Assembly: GCA_031460175.1 (NCBI GenBank)
Contig: JAVKGW010000003.1
Coordinates: 186,001 to 250,000 of the forward strand
Source of the DNA: Armatimonadota bacterium
Lineage (GTDB): Bacteria > Sysuimicrobiota > Sysuimicrobiia > Sysuimicrobiales > Sysuimicrobiaceae
Length of the DNA: 64,000 bases
Reading direction: 5' to 3'
This document shows positions 19,742-27,806 of the stretch, in pieces (positions within the stretch are counted from its first letter, which is position 1; the number at the start of each line of letters is the position of its first letter). The notes under the pieces are model-generated. The model saw nothing but the letters and a program-made list of their open reading frames with translations. It had not been told where the DNA came from and made no database searches. The position numbers were made by a program, and so were the translations under genes.

Positions 19742-20358
19742 GCCGACCTCCAGGCGGATTCGAAGAAGTCGTACTCGAGCTGCATGGCGCGCCGGTAAAG
19801 GTCCCGAATCCGCGGACCTTCCGTGCCGTACCGGTCCAGCAGGGTCTCCAGCTGCTGAGCCAGGGCGCCGAACTCGGGGCTCCCGTAGGTGTGTACCCAG
19901 TCCAGGTAGGGGCTCTCGGGGCGGGCGATGGGCTCCAGGGACCGCCCCAGGTACGCGTACAGACGCATGCAGGGGGTCATGGCGGCGGCGATGTGGCCCA
20001 CGGGCTCAAGGGCTGCCACCCGCAGGAGGAAATCCGTGTAGGCCTGGGTCGCCGGGGCGGGTTGGGGGGTGAGATCCACGCCCCAGGCACGGGCATATCC
20101 CGCGTGCAGCTCCAGTTCCTGCAGCACCCCGTCCAGCAGCTCCTTCCACGCCCGAAAGCCCTCCCGGTCCGGGCACTTGGCCATGGCGAGGGCGTAGGCC
20201 CGGGCAAAGGCCTCGAGGAAATAGGCGTCCTGTCCCACGTAGAAGGCGAACCGGGACCGCTCCAACCGGCCAGTGGCGATCCCCTGAACGAAGGGGTGCC
20301 GGAGGCATCTCTCCGCCAAGTCCTGGTTTTCCTCCCACAACCGCGCCGCGATCCCCAT
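19738..20358 (-). CDS. tenA: aminopyrimidine aminohydrolase TenA, cysteine type
   Basis: TenA salvages the pyrimidine of degraded thiamine. The 206 residues start MGIAARLWEENQDLAERCLRHPF-like, and the catalytic nucleophile is C130 in AAAMTPCMRLY, with Asp44 in GQDAYFLEA. An upstream GTG (20427) would add 23 residues but lies inside the riboswitch, and the added residues encode the terminator hairpin, so ATG 20358 is preferred although its SD sequence is weak. First gene of the thiamine salvage operon. Confidence 0.88.
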   Translation of the reverse strand: MGIAARLWEENQDLAERCLRHPFVQGIATGRLERSRFAFYVGQDAYFLEAFARAYALAMAKCPDREGFRAWKELLDGVLQELELHAGYARAWGVDLTPQPAPATQAYTDFLLRVAALEPVGHIAAAMTPCMRLYAYLGRSLEPIARPESPYLDWVHTYGSPEFGALAQQLETLLDRYGTEGPRIRDLYRRAMQLEYDFFESAWRSA

Positions 20359-20365
20359 GGCTCTG

Positions 20366-20406
20366 AAACGCAACCGCCAGGCCCGATCGAGGACCTGGCG
20401 GTTGCG
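20366..20406 (-). terminator. hairpin between TPP riboswitch and tenA, candidate attenuator
   Basis: On the minus strand CGCAACCGCCAGG and CCTGGCGGTTGCG form a perfect 13-bp stem with a 12-base loop, followed by only three T residues. It stands between the aptamer and the tenA ATG, where a TPP-dependent terminator would be expected. The short U-tract is the weak point; a translational effect is an alternative. Confidence 0.6.
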
Positions 20407-20420
20407 GGAAAGCCGCCCAT

Positions 20421-20558
20421 TCCCCACGCCAGCATTACCTGGATCGGGTTCAGCGGGGTCTGCGACATCGCCCGAACCACCCAGGGAATCGCTGGACCGA
20501 TCCCCGGGCTTCGGCTCGGGCCGGCCGCACTCTCAGCCCGGCTTCACCGAGCTCCCCC
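20421..20558 (-). promoter_or_regulatory. TPP riboswitch (THI element)
   Basis: Both conserved halves are readable on the minus strand. The 5' half has GGGGAGCTCGG followed by GGGCTGAGAG (near 20530-20557). The 3' half has ACCCGCTGAACCCGATC, then CCAGGTAATGCTGGCGTGGGGA in two parts (20421-20458). These match the thiamine pyrophosphate aptamer consensus CTGAGA, CCTGATC and TAATGCCAGCG. The downstream genes tenA, tenA_E, cytX, thiE, thiD and thiN are all thiamine genes, so TPP should switch the operon off. Confidence 0.95.
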
Positions 20559-20587
20559 AGGGCCCGCTGTTCGGTTTTTCTCCCAAC

Positions 20588-20596
20588 ATTATCGCA
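20588..20596 (-). promoter_or_regulatory. extended -10 promoter upstream of the TPP riboswitch
   Basis: TGCGATAAT on the minus strand is an extended -10 (TGn plus GATAAT), about 30 bases before the first conserved riboswitch helix, in a locally AT-richer gap after pdxT. No good -35 is visible. The transcript would start near 20580. Confidence 0.5.
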
Positions 20597-20687
20597 CGGG
20601 GTGCAAGGTGGTTTGGTTGGTGCATGAAGCAACCGTTGTTTAAATAGCGTGCTGCCGACAAGCCTACCCTGCGGAGGGGGGTTCCTG

Positions 20688-21275
20688 CTACGGGCTTTGC
20701 CGTAGGGTTTCCAGTTGGGAGAGGAAGAGCTGGTGGAGGCGCACCTCCCCCGTGATCTCCGGGTGGAAGCTCGCGCCCAACCACGGACCCTGTCGCACCA
20801 GAACGGGGTGGTCCTCGAAGGTGGCGAGCACCTCTACTTCCGGTCCCACCCGGGTGATGAGGGGAGCCCGGATGAAGGCCACCCGAAGGGGGGGAGGACT
20901 CAGGCGCTCCACCCACACCTCCGCCTCGAAGCTCTCCCGCTGCCGCCCGTAGGCATTGCGGACCACGGCGATGTCCATCAGCTCCAGGGTACGGACCGGA
21001 CCGCCTGTGACCTCCCGGGCGAGGAGGATGAGGCCCGCGCACGTCCCGAGAACGGGCATGCCCGCGCGGGCGCGCCGTTGGATGGCTTCCCTCAAGTTCG
21101 CACGCTCCAGCAGACGGCTCTGGGCCGGACTCTCGCCCCCGGGAAGCACCAACCCGTCCACGTCAGCCAGATCTTCGGGGTCCCGCACCTCCACGGGTTT
21201 GGCGCCCAGCCGCCGCAAAACCTCCGCATGCTCCGCCACGTCCCCTTGAAGGGCCAGGATTCCGACTCTGGGCAT
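20688..21275 (-). CDS. pdxT: pyridoxal 5'-phosphate synthase glutaminase subunit
   Basis: PdxT releases ammonia from glutamine and passes it to PdxS. The 195 residues hold the glutaminase nucleophile C79 in GTCAGLILLA and the His/Glu pair in SFHPEITGEVRLH. The substrate loop reads PGGESPAQ where most PdxT proteins have PGGESTT; the GGES core is kept. It begins one base after pdxS, the usual order. Confidence 0.95.
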   Translation of the reverse strand: MPRVGILALQGDVAEHAEVLRRLGAKPVEVRDPEDLADVDGLVLPGGESPAQSRLLERANLREAIQRRARAGMPVLGTCAGLILLAREVTGGPVRTLELMDIAVVRNAYGRQRESFEAEVWVERLSPPPLRVAFIRAPLITRVGPEVEVLATFEDHPVLVRQGPWLGASFHPEITGEVRLHQLFLSQLETLRQSP

Positions 21276-21276
21276 C

Positions 21277-22161
21277 CTACACCCCCCGGGTCTGGAGCAG
21301 TTCCCGTTCCGTCAGCGCCCGCACGTCCACCCCCCGCATGGGCTCCCCGAGGTCCTCGCTGGCCCGGGCGATCACGTACGGGTCGTCGAAGTGGGCCACC
21401 GCGTCCACGATGGCCAGGGCCCGCCGGGCGGGGTCGCCGCTCTTGAAAATGCCGCTTCCCACGAACACCCCATCGCACCCCAGTTGCATCATCAGGGCCG
21501 CGTCCGCGGGGGTGGCGATTCCTCCCGCGGCGAAGTTCACCACCGGCAGCCTACCCAGCCGCCGGACTTCCCGCACGAGCTCCAAGGGCGCTCCCAACTC
21601 CCGGGCCACCGTCACCAGCTCCTCCTCCGGGAGGGCCTGCAGCCGGCGGATCTCGTCCAGGATCTGGCGCACGTGGCGCACCGCCTCCACCACGTTCCCG
21701 GTCCCCGCCTCGCCCTTGGTCCGGATCATGGCGGCCCCCTCCGCGATCCGGCGGAGGGCTTCTCCCAGATCCCGTGCCCCGCACACGAAGGGCGTTCGGA
21801 AGGGATGCTTGTCGATGTGATGCCGTTCGTCCGCGGGGGTGAGGACCTCGCTCTCGTCGATCATGTCCACCCCGATGGCCTCCAGCACCTGGGCCTCCAC
21901 GAAATGGCCGATGCGCACCTTCGCCATCACGGGGATGCTGACCGCCTCCATGATGGCCTTGATGCGGGCCGGATCCGCCATCCGGGCCACTCCCCCTTGG
22001 GCTCGGATGTCCGCGGGCACCCGCTCCAGGGCCATCACCGCCACGGCTCCGGCTTCCTCCGCGATCCGGGCTTCCTCCGGGGTGGTCACGTCCATGATCA
22101 CCCCGCCCTTCAGCATGGCCGCAAACCCGCGCTTGATGCGCTCCGTTCCCTCTTCCCTCAT
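21277..22161 (-). CDS. pdxS: pyridoxal 5'-phosphate synthase lyase subunit
   Basis: PdxS makes PLP from ribose 5-phosphate, glyceraldehyde 3-phosphate and ammonia. The 294-residue TIM barrel shows [43 protein letters not shown] (active-site Lys) and the phosphate-binding [19 protein letters not shown]. The start ATG 22161 follows GGAGGAGGTGCGGGA and overlaps the stop of the PurM-like gene (ATGA). Confidence 0.97.
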   Translation of the reverse strand: MREEGTERIKRGFAAMLKGGVIMDVTTPEEARIAEEAGAVAVMALERVPADIRAQGGVARMADPARIKAIMEAVSIPVMAKVRIGHFVEAQVLEAIGVDMIDESEVLTPADERHHIDKHPFRTPFVCGARDLGEALRRIAEGAAMIRTKGEAGTGNVVEAVRHVRQILDEIRRLQALPEEELVTVARELGAPLELVREVRRLGRLPVVNFAAGGIATPADAALMMQLGCDGVFVGSGIFKSGDPARRALAIVDAVAHFDDPYVIARASEDLGEPMRGVDVRALTERELLQTRGV

Positions 22162-23156
22162 TCCCGCACCTCCTCCAGGAGCTCCAAAGCCCGCCACAGC
22201 TCGTCCCGGGCAAAGGGCACAAGCTCCGTACGCTTTCCGTCCCGGACCTGGATGCGTCCACGGGGCACGAACCGGCCCACCGCCTCCGCGGGGATCCCGG
22301 CCTGCGCCAGGGCGCCCGCGGTGCGGGCCGGGTCCGGCGTGGCGATGAGGAGGCTCCCGCTGCTGACTAGACCCAGCGGATCGATCCCCACCACCTCGCA
22401 GATCCTCCGGGTCTCCTCCCGCACCGGGACCCGGTCCACCCAGAGCTCCAGACCCACCCCCGAGGCGTGGGCCATCTCCAGGGCTGCGCCCACGATCCCC
22501 CCCTCCGTGGCGTCGTGCATGGCCACGGCTCCCGCCCGCACCGCCACCCTCCCCTCCGGGAGCACGCTGATCTCCTGCAGGAAGGCCTGGGCCCGCCGCA
22601 CGAGGTCCTCGCCCAGTCGCTCGGAAAAGTAGGGGGCGAAGTCCGTGGCCAGAATGGCGGTCCCCTCCAGCCCCGCGGCCTTGGTGACCAGGAGGGTGTC
22701 TCCCGGACGGGCCCCCCCGGTGGTCACGTAGCCGTCTCTCGGAGCCTTCCCCAGGGCGGTCATGACCACCAGGGTCCGGGCAATCCCCGGGGTGACTTCC
22801 GTGTGCCCTCCCACGATCTCCACCCCGATCTCCGCCGCGGTGGAACCCGCCTCCTCCATGAGCTCCCGGAGGTCCTCCTCCGTGCTTCCCTCCCGGAGGA
22901 GCACGTCCAGCAACAGCCCTACCGGCTCAGCGCCCGTGGCCGCGAGGTCGTTGCAGGCCACGTGCACCGCCAGCCGGCCCAGGTGCCGGCTGGCCCCCGT
23001 AATGGGATCCGTGGTCACCACGCACACCCACTCCCCGAAGTCCAGTACGGCACAGTCCTGCCCCCAGGAGGCGTGCACGAGCACGTCCGGGCGCCGCCCC
23101 AGGTAGGGATAGACCAGGCGCTGCAGGAGCTCCGGGGGAACCTTACCGGGCCGCAT
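22158..23156 (-). CDS. PurM-superfamily (AIR synthase/HypE-like) protein
   Basis: A 332-residue protein of the PurM fold. The N-terminal part has [10 protein letters not shown] and [29 protein letters not shown], typical of the dimerising ATP-binding half. The C-terminal half has [17 protein letters not shown]. It also carries [13 protein letters not shown], seen in HypE-like paralogues, and lacks the SelD-type Cys/Sec-Gly-Cys-Lys motif. Position between an ECF S component and pdxS, with overlaps on both sides (TGATG and ATGA), links it to cofactor metabolism. ThiL and HypE share this fold; which small molecule it phosphorylates or activates cannot be read. Confidence 0.75.
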   Translation of the reverse strand: MRPGKVPPELLQRLVYPYLGRRPDVLVHASWGQDCAVLDFGEWVCVVTTDPITGASRHLGRLAVHVACNDLAATGAEPVGLLLDVLLREGSTEEDLRELMEEAGSTAAEIGVEIVGGHTEVTPGIARTLVVMTALGKAPRDGYVTTGGARPGDTLLVTKAAGLEGTAILATDFAPYFSERLGEDLVRRAQAFLQEISVLPEGRVAVRAGAVAMHDATEGGIVGAALEMAHASGVGLELWVDRVPVREETRRICEVVGIDPLGLVSSGSLLIATPDPARTAGALAQAGIPAEAVGRFVPRGRIQVRDGKRTELVPFARDELWRALELLEEVRE

Positions 23157-23677
23157 CAGGCGGGACGTAGAATAGACCGCCGCAGCAAGGCCGCGGCCGG
23201 AACCCCCACCACGATGCCGCTGCTGACCTGGAAGAGGTTCCCGGGCACCTCCGCGGCCGCGGCCCCCCCACCCAGGCCCATGAGGTAGGCCTCCGCTACG
23301 AAGTAGCCCAGAACCATCCACGCCCCCGCAACCGCACAGGCCACGATCCCTCCTCCCACCAGCCTCGGACCTTCCCCCTCCGGCCATCCGAACATGCGCC
23401 CGGCAATCCACCCGCACACCGCGCCTTCTACCCCCTTGATCACGAGGGTGAAGGGCGCAAAGGCTCCATATCCCGCCAGGAGATCCGCGAGGGCTGACCC
23501 CACCCCTCCGGCCACCGCCCCGAACACGGGGCCGAGGAGCAGGGCCGTGAGGTATACCATGGTCTCCCCGAGGTTGATGTAGCCCTGGGTTGCGGGGATC
23601 GGGATGCGGATCACCAGGGTCGCGACCACCACCAGCGCCACACCCAGACCTCCCAACGTGAGGTGCCGCGTGCTCAT
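23156..23677 (-). CDS. ECF transporter S component, probably for a B6 vitamer
   Basis: A 173-residue membrane protein with about six helices. INLGETMVYLTALLLGPVFGAVAGG and FAPFTLVIKGVEG are typical of ECF substrate-binding (S) subunits. The ATPase and T subunits are not nearby, so it would use a shared ECF module (group II). Placement before pdxS and pdxT and divergent from PdxR suggests pyridoxine or pyridoxal; HMP is the alternative because related S components carry it. ATG 23677 follows GGAGGACCCC. Confidence 0.75.
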   Translation of the reverse strand: MSTRHLTLGGLGVALVVVATLVIRIPIPATQGYINLGETMVYLTALLLGPVFGAVAGGVGSALADLLAGYGAFAPFTLVIKGVEGAVCGWIAGRMFGWPEGEGPRLVGGGIVACAVAGAWMVLGYFVAEAYLMGLGGGAAAAEVPGNLFQVSSGIVVGVPAAALLRRSILRPA

Positions 23678-23770
23678 GGGGTCCTCCGGCAAACAAGTCT
23701 GGTTGGGTTTTACGTCCAAAAGTGGCTTGAGAAAAGAACCAATGACAAGCAAGATAAGTAGGGCCAATCC

Positions 23771-25174
23771 ATGGAACTCGCGCTTCGGCTTGACCCGAAG
23801 GCCCGGAGGCCCCTGTACCGCCAGGTGGCGGAGGAGATCCGGGAGGCCATCCTCGAGGGGAGGCTAAGGCCTGGGGAGCGGCTCCCTGCGAGCCGGGTAC
23901 TTGCGGCCTCCCTGGGGGTCTCCCGGGTGGTGGTGACCTCCGCGTACGAGGAGCTGGTGGCGGAGGGGTATCTGGAGGCATGGCGGGGATCCGGGACCTA
24001 TGTGACCCGGGCCCTCCCGGAGTTTCCGAGGGTTGCCCGGCGCCCCGCAGGTCCCCAAAGCCCGCCTCGGGAAGAACCGCCCCCCGAGTACGTGGTGGAC
24101 TTCGTGCCGGGCAGGCCCTCGGTGGAACGGTTGCATCCGGCTGCCTGGCGCCGGATGTGGCGGGCGGTGGCCCGGGAGCAGCCGCCCGCGGGATACGGGG
24201 ATCCCGCGGGGGACCCGGACTTGCGGGCGGCCATCGCCGCCTACCTGGGCCGGGCCCGGGGAGTGGGGTGCAGCGTGGAGGATGTCCTCATCACCTCCGG
24301 GGCCGCAGAGGCGGTGGATCTCATGGCCCGGGCCTTCCTGCAGCCCGGAGACCGGGTGGCCTACGAAGAGCCCGGCTATCCCGCGGCGCGCCGGGTTCTC
24401 CTCAGCCGGGGACTCGTTGTGGAACCTGTACCCGTGGACGATGACGGGATCCGCGTGGACCTGCTCCCTGCCCGGGCTGCCGCGGTGTACGTCACCCCTT
24501 CCCACCAGTTCCCCCTGGGGGGCCGTCTCCCCCTGGCCCGGCGGCTCGCCCTGCTGGAGTGGGCTCGGAACGCCGGCGCACTGGTGGTGGAGGACGACTA
24601 CGACAGCGAACTCCGGTTTCACGGCCCGCCCCTTCCTGCCCTCGCAGGGCTCGACGCCTCAGGGCGCGTGCTGTACATGGGGACCTTCTCCAAGGTCCTC
24701 CTGCCCGGCCTGCGGGTGGGCTACTTGGTGGCCCCCCCGGATTTGCGGGAGCGTCTGCTGCGGGTGCGGGATCCCTCGGAGTCCCATACGCCTTGGCCGG
24801 TCCAGCGGGCCCTCGCGGCACTCCTGAGGAGCGGCGACTTCGACCGCCACATCCGGCGGATGCGGCGCCACTACGCGGAGCTGCGGGCGGCCCTCCGGGA
24901 CGCCCTCGGTCCCGTGGAGCCCCTGGCCCGCCTCCGGGGCTTGGAGGCGGGCCTTCACGCGTTCCTCGAGCTCCAAAGCGGCCTGGACGCAGAAGAGGTC
25001 GCCCGGTGCGCCGCGCAACGGGGGGTGCGCGTCCGGACCCTGACCCCCTACTACCTGGGATCCCCTACCCGCACCGGCATCCTCCTGGGATACGGGGGCC
25101 TCTCCCTGGAGGACGTCCGCCGGGGAGCCGGGATCCTGGCCGGGGTGATCCGGGAGCTGGCTCAGGCCAAGTAA
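23771..25174 (+). CDS. pdxR: MocR/PdxR-type transcription regulator
   Basis: A 467-residue fusion of a GntR winged helix (about residues 10-78: PLYRQVAEEIREAILEG, RVLAASLGVSRVVV, GSGTYVTR) and a fold-type I aminotransferase domain. The PLP lysine is in MGTFSKVLLPGLRVGYLV, with DDYDSE as the cofactor Asp motif. Known PdxR proteins sense PLP and control pdxST. It is divergent from the ECF S-pdxST operon across a 93-base AT-richer gap, which should hold the operator, although I cannot define the direct repeats there. Confidence 0.88.
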   Translation: MELALRLDPKARRPLYRQVAEEIREAILEGRLRPGERLPASRVLAASLGVSRVVVTSAYEELVAEGYLEAWRGSGTYVTRALPEFPRVARRPAGPQSPPREEPPPEYVVDFVPGRPSVERLHPAAWRRMWRAVAREQPPAGYGDPAGDPDLRAAIAAYLGRARGVGCSVEDVLITSGAAEAVDLMARAFLQPGDRVAYEEPGYPAARRVLLSRGLVVEPVPVDDDGIRVDLLPARAAAVYVTPSHQFPLGGRLPLARRLALLEWARNAGALVVEDDYDSELRFHGPPLPALAGLDASGRVLYMGTFSKVLLPGLRVGYLVAPPDLRERLLRVRDPSESHTPWPVQRALAALLRSGDFDRHIRRMRRHYAELRAALRDALGPVEPLARLRGLEAGLHAFLELQSGLDAEEVARCAAQRGVRVRTLTPYYLGSPTRTGILLGYGGLSLEDVRRGAGILAGVIRELAQAK

Positions 25175-25280
25175 AACCACCGAGGAGGAGGGTGCTGCAA
25201 GGGAGATCCCTCCTTGGCAGATCCGGGCCACCGGGTTACCATCCTGGCATCGGGAACCCGCAGGGCGGGAAAGGAGGACC

Positions 25281-25508
25281 ATGCACATCGCCTTCCTGTT
25301 GATCTCCCTGGATGGCAACACCCCGGCCCAGGCCGCCCGCGAGGTCCGCACCATCCCGGGGATCTCGGAGGCCCACGCCACTCTGGGCGACTACGACGTG
25401 ATCGCCATCGTCCGCGCGGAACACACCCGGGAGATCCCGCAGATCACGGAACGGGTGAGCCGGGTCCACGGGGTGGTAAAGGTCCTGACCTGCGTGGCGG
25501 TGGCCTAG
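25281..25508 (+). CDS. stand-alone Lrp/AsnC ligand-binding (RAM) domain protein
   Basis: A 75-residue protein matching only the C-terminal effector domain of Lrp/AsnC regulators: AFLLISLDGN, then IPGISEAHATLGDYDVIAIV and a final beta strand VKVLTCVAV. No helix-turn-helix is encoded upstream; the ATG has its own AAAGGAGGACC. Such proteins form oligomers that bind amino acids and may modulate other Lrp proteins. The target here is unknown. Its TAG stop is shared with the convergent Gfo/Idh stop (CTAG). Confidence 0.8.
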   Translation: MHIAFLLISLDGNTPAQAAREVRTIPGISEAHATLGDYDVIAIVRAEHTREIPQITERVSRVHGVVKVLTCVAVA

Positions 25509-26461
25509 GGGGTTCGGACGCGCGGGGTCACCACGTGCATCGCCTGCAGCACCCGGTGCGCGAGAACAAGGGCGGCAAGCCCCGCTTCTCCGGGAACCCG
25601 GGGGGTTTGCTCTCCTCGGACGCAGGCGAGGAAGTGCCGGAGCTCCGCACGGAGGGGTTCCTCCCGCAAGAGGAGGAGCTCTTCCCGCCGGTTCCCCCTC
25701 CACACCGTCAGCGACTCCCGCAGGAAATCCAGGTGCCACCGCTCCTCCGGGGTGACCACCTCCATCTCCGCGGCCTTCGCGGAATCCACGCGGCTCGCGA
25801 AAAGGCTTGCCGTGCAGCCTCCCTCAAATACCAGCTGCACCGCCGCGAGGTCCTCACCGTCTCCCCACAGCCGGGTGCCGACCGCGGAGATGGACCGGAG
25901 GGACGAACCGGTGAGGGAGAGAACCAGATCGAGGTCGTGGATCATGAGGTCCACCACGACCCCCACATCCGTGGCGCGACCCGCCTGAAAGGGCCGTACC
26001 CGACGGGCCCGGATGAAGAGGGGATCGCGCACCCGATGGAGCAGGGTTTCCACCGCGGGCTTGAACCGCTCCACATGGCCCACCAGCAGCAAGACTCCCT
26101 TGCGACGGGCCCGGGCGATGAGCTCCTCCGCCTCCTCCACACGACCCGTGATGGGCTTTTCCACCAGGACGTGGATCCCGGCCTCCACCAGGTCCCGGGC
26201 GATCTCGTAGTGGTGGCTGGTGGGCGCCACCACGCTGACCGCGTCCACCTTCCCGATGAGCTCCCGGTGATCCAGATAGCCCGCGATGCGGTACCGGTGT
26301 GAGAACTCCTCCAGCTCCGCGGGGTTTGGGGAGACCACGGCCCGGAGGTCCGCCTCCGGGAGCTCGTGGTAGATCCGGACGTGGTGCCGGCCCCACCGTC
26401 CCAGCCCCACCACGGCCACCCGCACGCGCTCTCCCCGGGCGGAGTCCACCTTGTCCTTCAC
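25505..26461 (-). CDS. Gfo/Idh/MocA family NAD(P)-dependent oxidoreductase
   Basis: A 318-residue protein with the N-terminal Rossmann motif VAVVGLGRWGRHHVR, then VVAPTSHHYEIA and the catalytic-region EKPITGRVEEAEEL typical of the family. GTG 26461 overlaps the stop of the DegT gene (GTGA), so the two act together. Gfo/Idh plus DegT pairs usually convert a nucleotide sugar to its 3-amino form (WlbA/WlbE-like). The substrate is inferred; no other sugar-nucleotide genes lie beside it. Confidence 0.82.
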   Translation of the reverse strand: MKDKVDSARGERVRVAVVGLGRWGRHHVRIYHELPEADLRAVVSPNPAELEEFSHRYRIAGYLDHRELIGKVDAVSVVAPTSHHYEIARDLVEAGIHVLVEKPITGRVEEAEELIARARRKGVLLLVGHVERFKPAVETLLHRVRDPLFIRARRVRPFQAGRATDVGVVVDLMIHDLDLVLSLTGSSLRSISAVGTRLWGDGEDLAAVQLVFEGGCTASLFASRVDSAKAAEMEVVTPEERWHLDFLRESLTVWRGNRREELLLLREEPLRAELRHFLACVRGEQTPRVPGEAGLAALVLAHRVLQAMHVVTPRVRTP

Positions 26462-27582
26462 TTCTGCACCACGGCCCGGGAATCCGCGAAGGCCTGGATC
26501 GCCTCGACGATCCCGCGGAGATCCTCCGGGCCGAGGGCGGGATGGACCGGCAGGGACAGGACCTCCCGACATGCCCGATCCGTCTCGGGCCAGGGTCCCC
26601 CCTCGTATCGGACCTGGCGGTAGGCCCTGGTGGCGGGAACGGGCCTCGGGTAGTAGACCCGAGTCTCAATCCCTCGACCCGCGAGGAATTCCTGGAGGGC
26701 GTCCCGTTCCTTGGCGCGGACCGTGTACTGGTTGTACACGTGGTACATCTCCGGCGGCTCCACGGGCGTCCGGATGCCCGGAACGTCCCGCAAGTGCGCG
26801 GTGAGGTACGCCGCGTTGCGCCGGCGGATCTCGTTGAGGACGTCCAGCCGCTCGAGCTGGGAAAGGCCCAGGGCCGCCGCCAGGTTCGTCATCCGGAAGT
26901 TGTACCCCACCACCTCGTACTCGTAGGTTCCATCCTGGGCTCCCGCGTGTACCAGGAGGCGTGCCCGGCGGGCCAGGGCCTCGTCCGAGGTGACAATCAT
27001 CCCGCCCTCCCCCGTGGTGATGTTCTTCGTGGGGTAGAAGCTGAAGATGGCCGCGTCCCCGAAGGACCCTGCCCGCCGTCCCCGGAAGGCGGCCCCATGC
27101 GCCTGCGCCGCGTCCTCGATGAGCACAACCCCATACCGCCGCGTGAGGTCGCACAGGGCCTCCATGCGGGCCGGAAGCCCGTACAGGTGCACCACCAGGA
27201 CGGCGCGCACACCCCGGTGCCGGCGAAGGACATCCTCCACCCGGTTGGGATCCAGGTTAAAGGTGTCCTCCTCGATGTCCACAAATACGGGGATCGCGCC
27301 CCGGTGTACCACCGCGTTGCTGGTGGCCACGAAGGTGAAGGGAGGAACGATCACCCGGTCTCCGGGTCCGATGCCCGCGGCCTCCAGCACCACCTGCAGG
27401 GCCGCGGTCCCCGAGGAGGTGGCGATCCCGAAGCGCGCCCCCACGTAGGCCGCGAAGGCCGCTTCAAACCGTTCCACCCAATCCCCATGGGAGAGCTGCC
27501 CGGAGGCAAGCACCTCCAGGACCCTCGCCTGGTCTTCCTCCGTCACCACGGGCCGCGCGATGGGGATCATCCTACTGAACAT
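26458..27582 (-). CDS. DegT/DnrJ/EryC1/StrS family aminotransferase
   Basis: A 374-residue PLP enzyme. The cofactor lysine is in FSFYPTKNITTGEGGM, with ATSSGTAAL for phosphate binding, IEDAAQAHGA for the Asp, and YNFRMTNLAAALG. These enzymes transaminate keto-sugar nucleotides. GTG or ATG starts at 27582 or four codons on (MIPIARP) are both possible. It overlaps the partner Gfo/Idh oxidoreductase by four bases. Confidence 0.87.
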   Translation of the reverse strand: MFSRMIPIARPVVTEEDQARVLEVLASGQLSHGDWVERFEAAFAAYVGARFGIATSSGTAALQVVLEAAGIGPGDRVIVPPFTFVATSNAVVHRGAIPVFVDIEEDTFNLDPNRVEDVLRRHRGVRAVLVVHLYGLPARMEALCDLTRRYGVVLIEDAAQAHGAAFRGRRAGSFGDAAIFSFYPTKNITTGEGGMIVTSDEALARRARLLVHAGAQDGTYEYEVVGYNFRMTNLAAALGLSQLERLDVLNEIRRRNAAYLTAHLRDVPGIRTPVEPPEMYHVYNQYTVRAKERDALQEFLAGRGIETRVYYPRPVPATRAYRQVRYEGGPWPETDRACREVLSLPVHPALGPEDLRGIVEAIQAFADSRAVVQK

Positions 27583-27646
27583 GGTAACGGAATGTTCTGG
27601 AATCGTCTCCCCTGGGCAAGTCCTGGGTCGGGGGCGGGGAGGACGA

Positions 27647-27802
27647 TTACTGGATGATCACCCGCCGGTTCGTGGCCAGGACCCAGATGAGGAAGGCCAG
27701 GAGCAGGACCACGAAGAGCTCCGCCTGGCCGGATTCATCTCGTCCGAGACGGCGCAGGGCGCTGCGCATCCGCGTTTCCAGGAGGGGAAGCAAAAACAGC
27801 AT
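27647..27802 (-). CDS. small single-span membrane peptide, unrecognised
   Basis: A 51-residue peptide starting four bases after the SRPBCC stop. The N-terminal half is basic (TRMRSALRRLGR); the segment DESGQAELF leads into one hydrophobic helix (VVLLLAFLIWVLA), and the tail is short and basic. The motif loosely recalls Flp-type pilins and TadE proteins (ESGQA then hydrophobic helix), but Glu is at +3 instead of +5 after the Gly, so a pilin role is not supported. Function unknown. Confidence 0.5.
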   Translation of the reverse strand: MLFLLPLLETRMRSALRRLGRDESGQAELFVVLLLAFLIWVLATNRRVIIQ

Positions 27803-27806
27803 GGGG

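Noticed and set aside
22158-23156. The PurM-like gene as selD, to complete the selenium pathway
   Set aside because: The N-terminal Cys/Sec-Gly-Cys-Lys motif of SelD is absent; the motifs fit AIR-synthase/HypE-like proteins.
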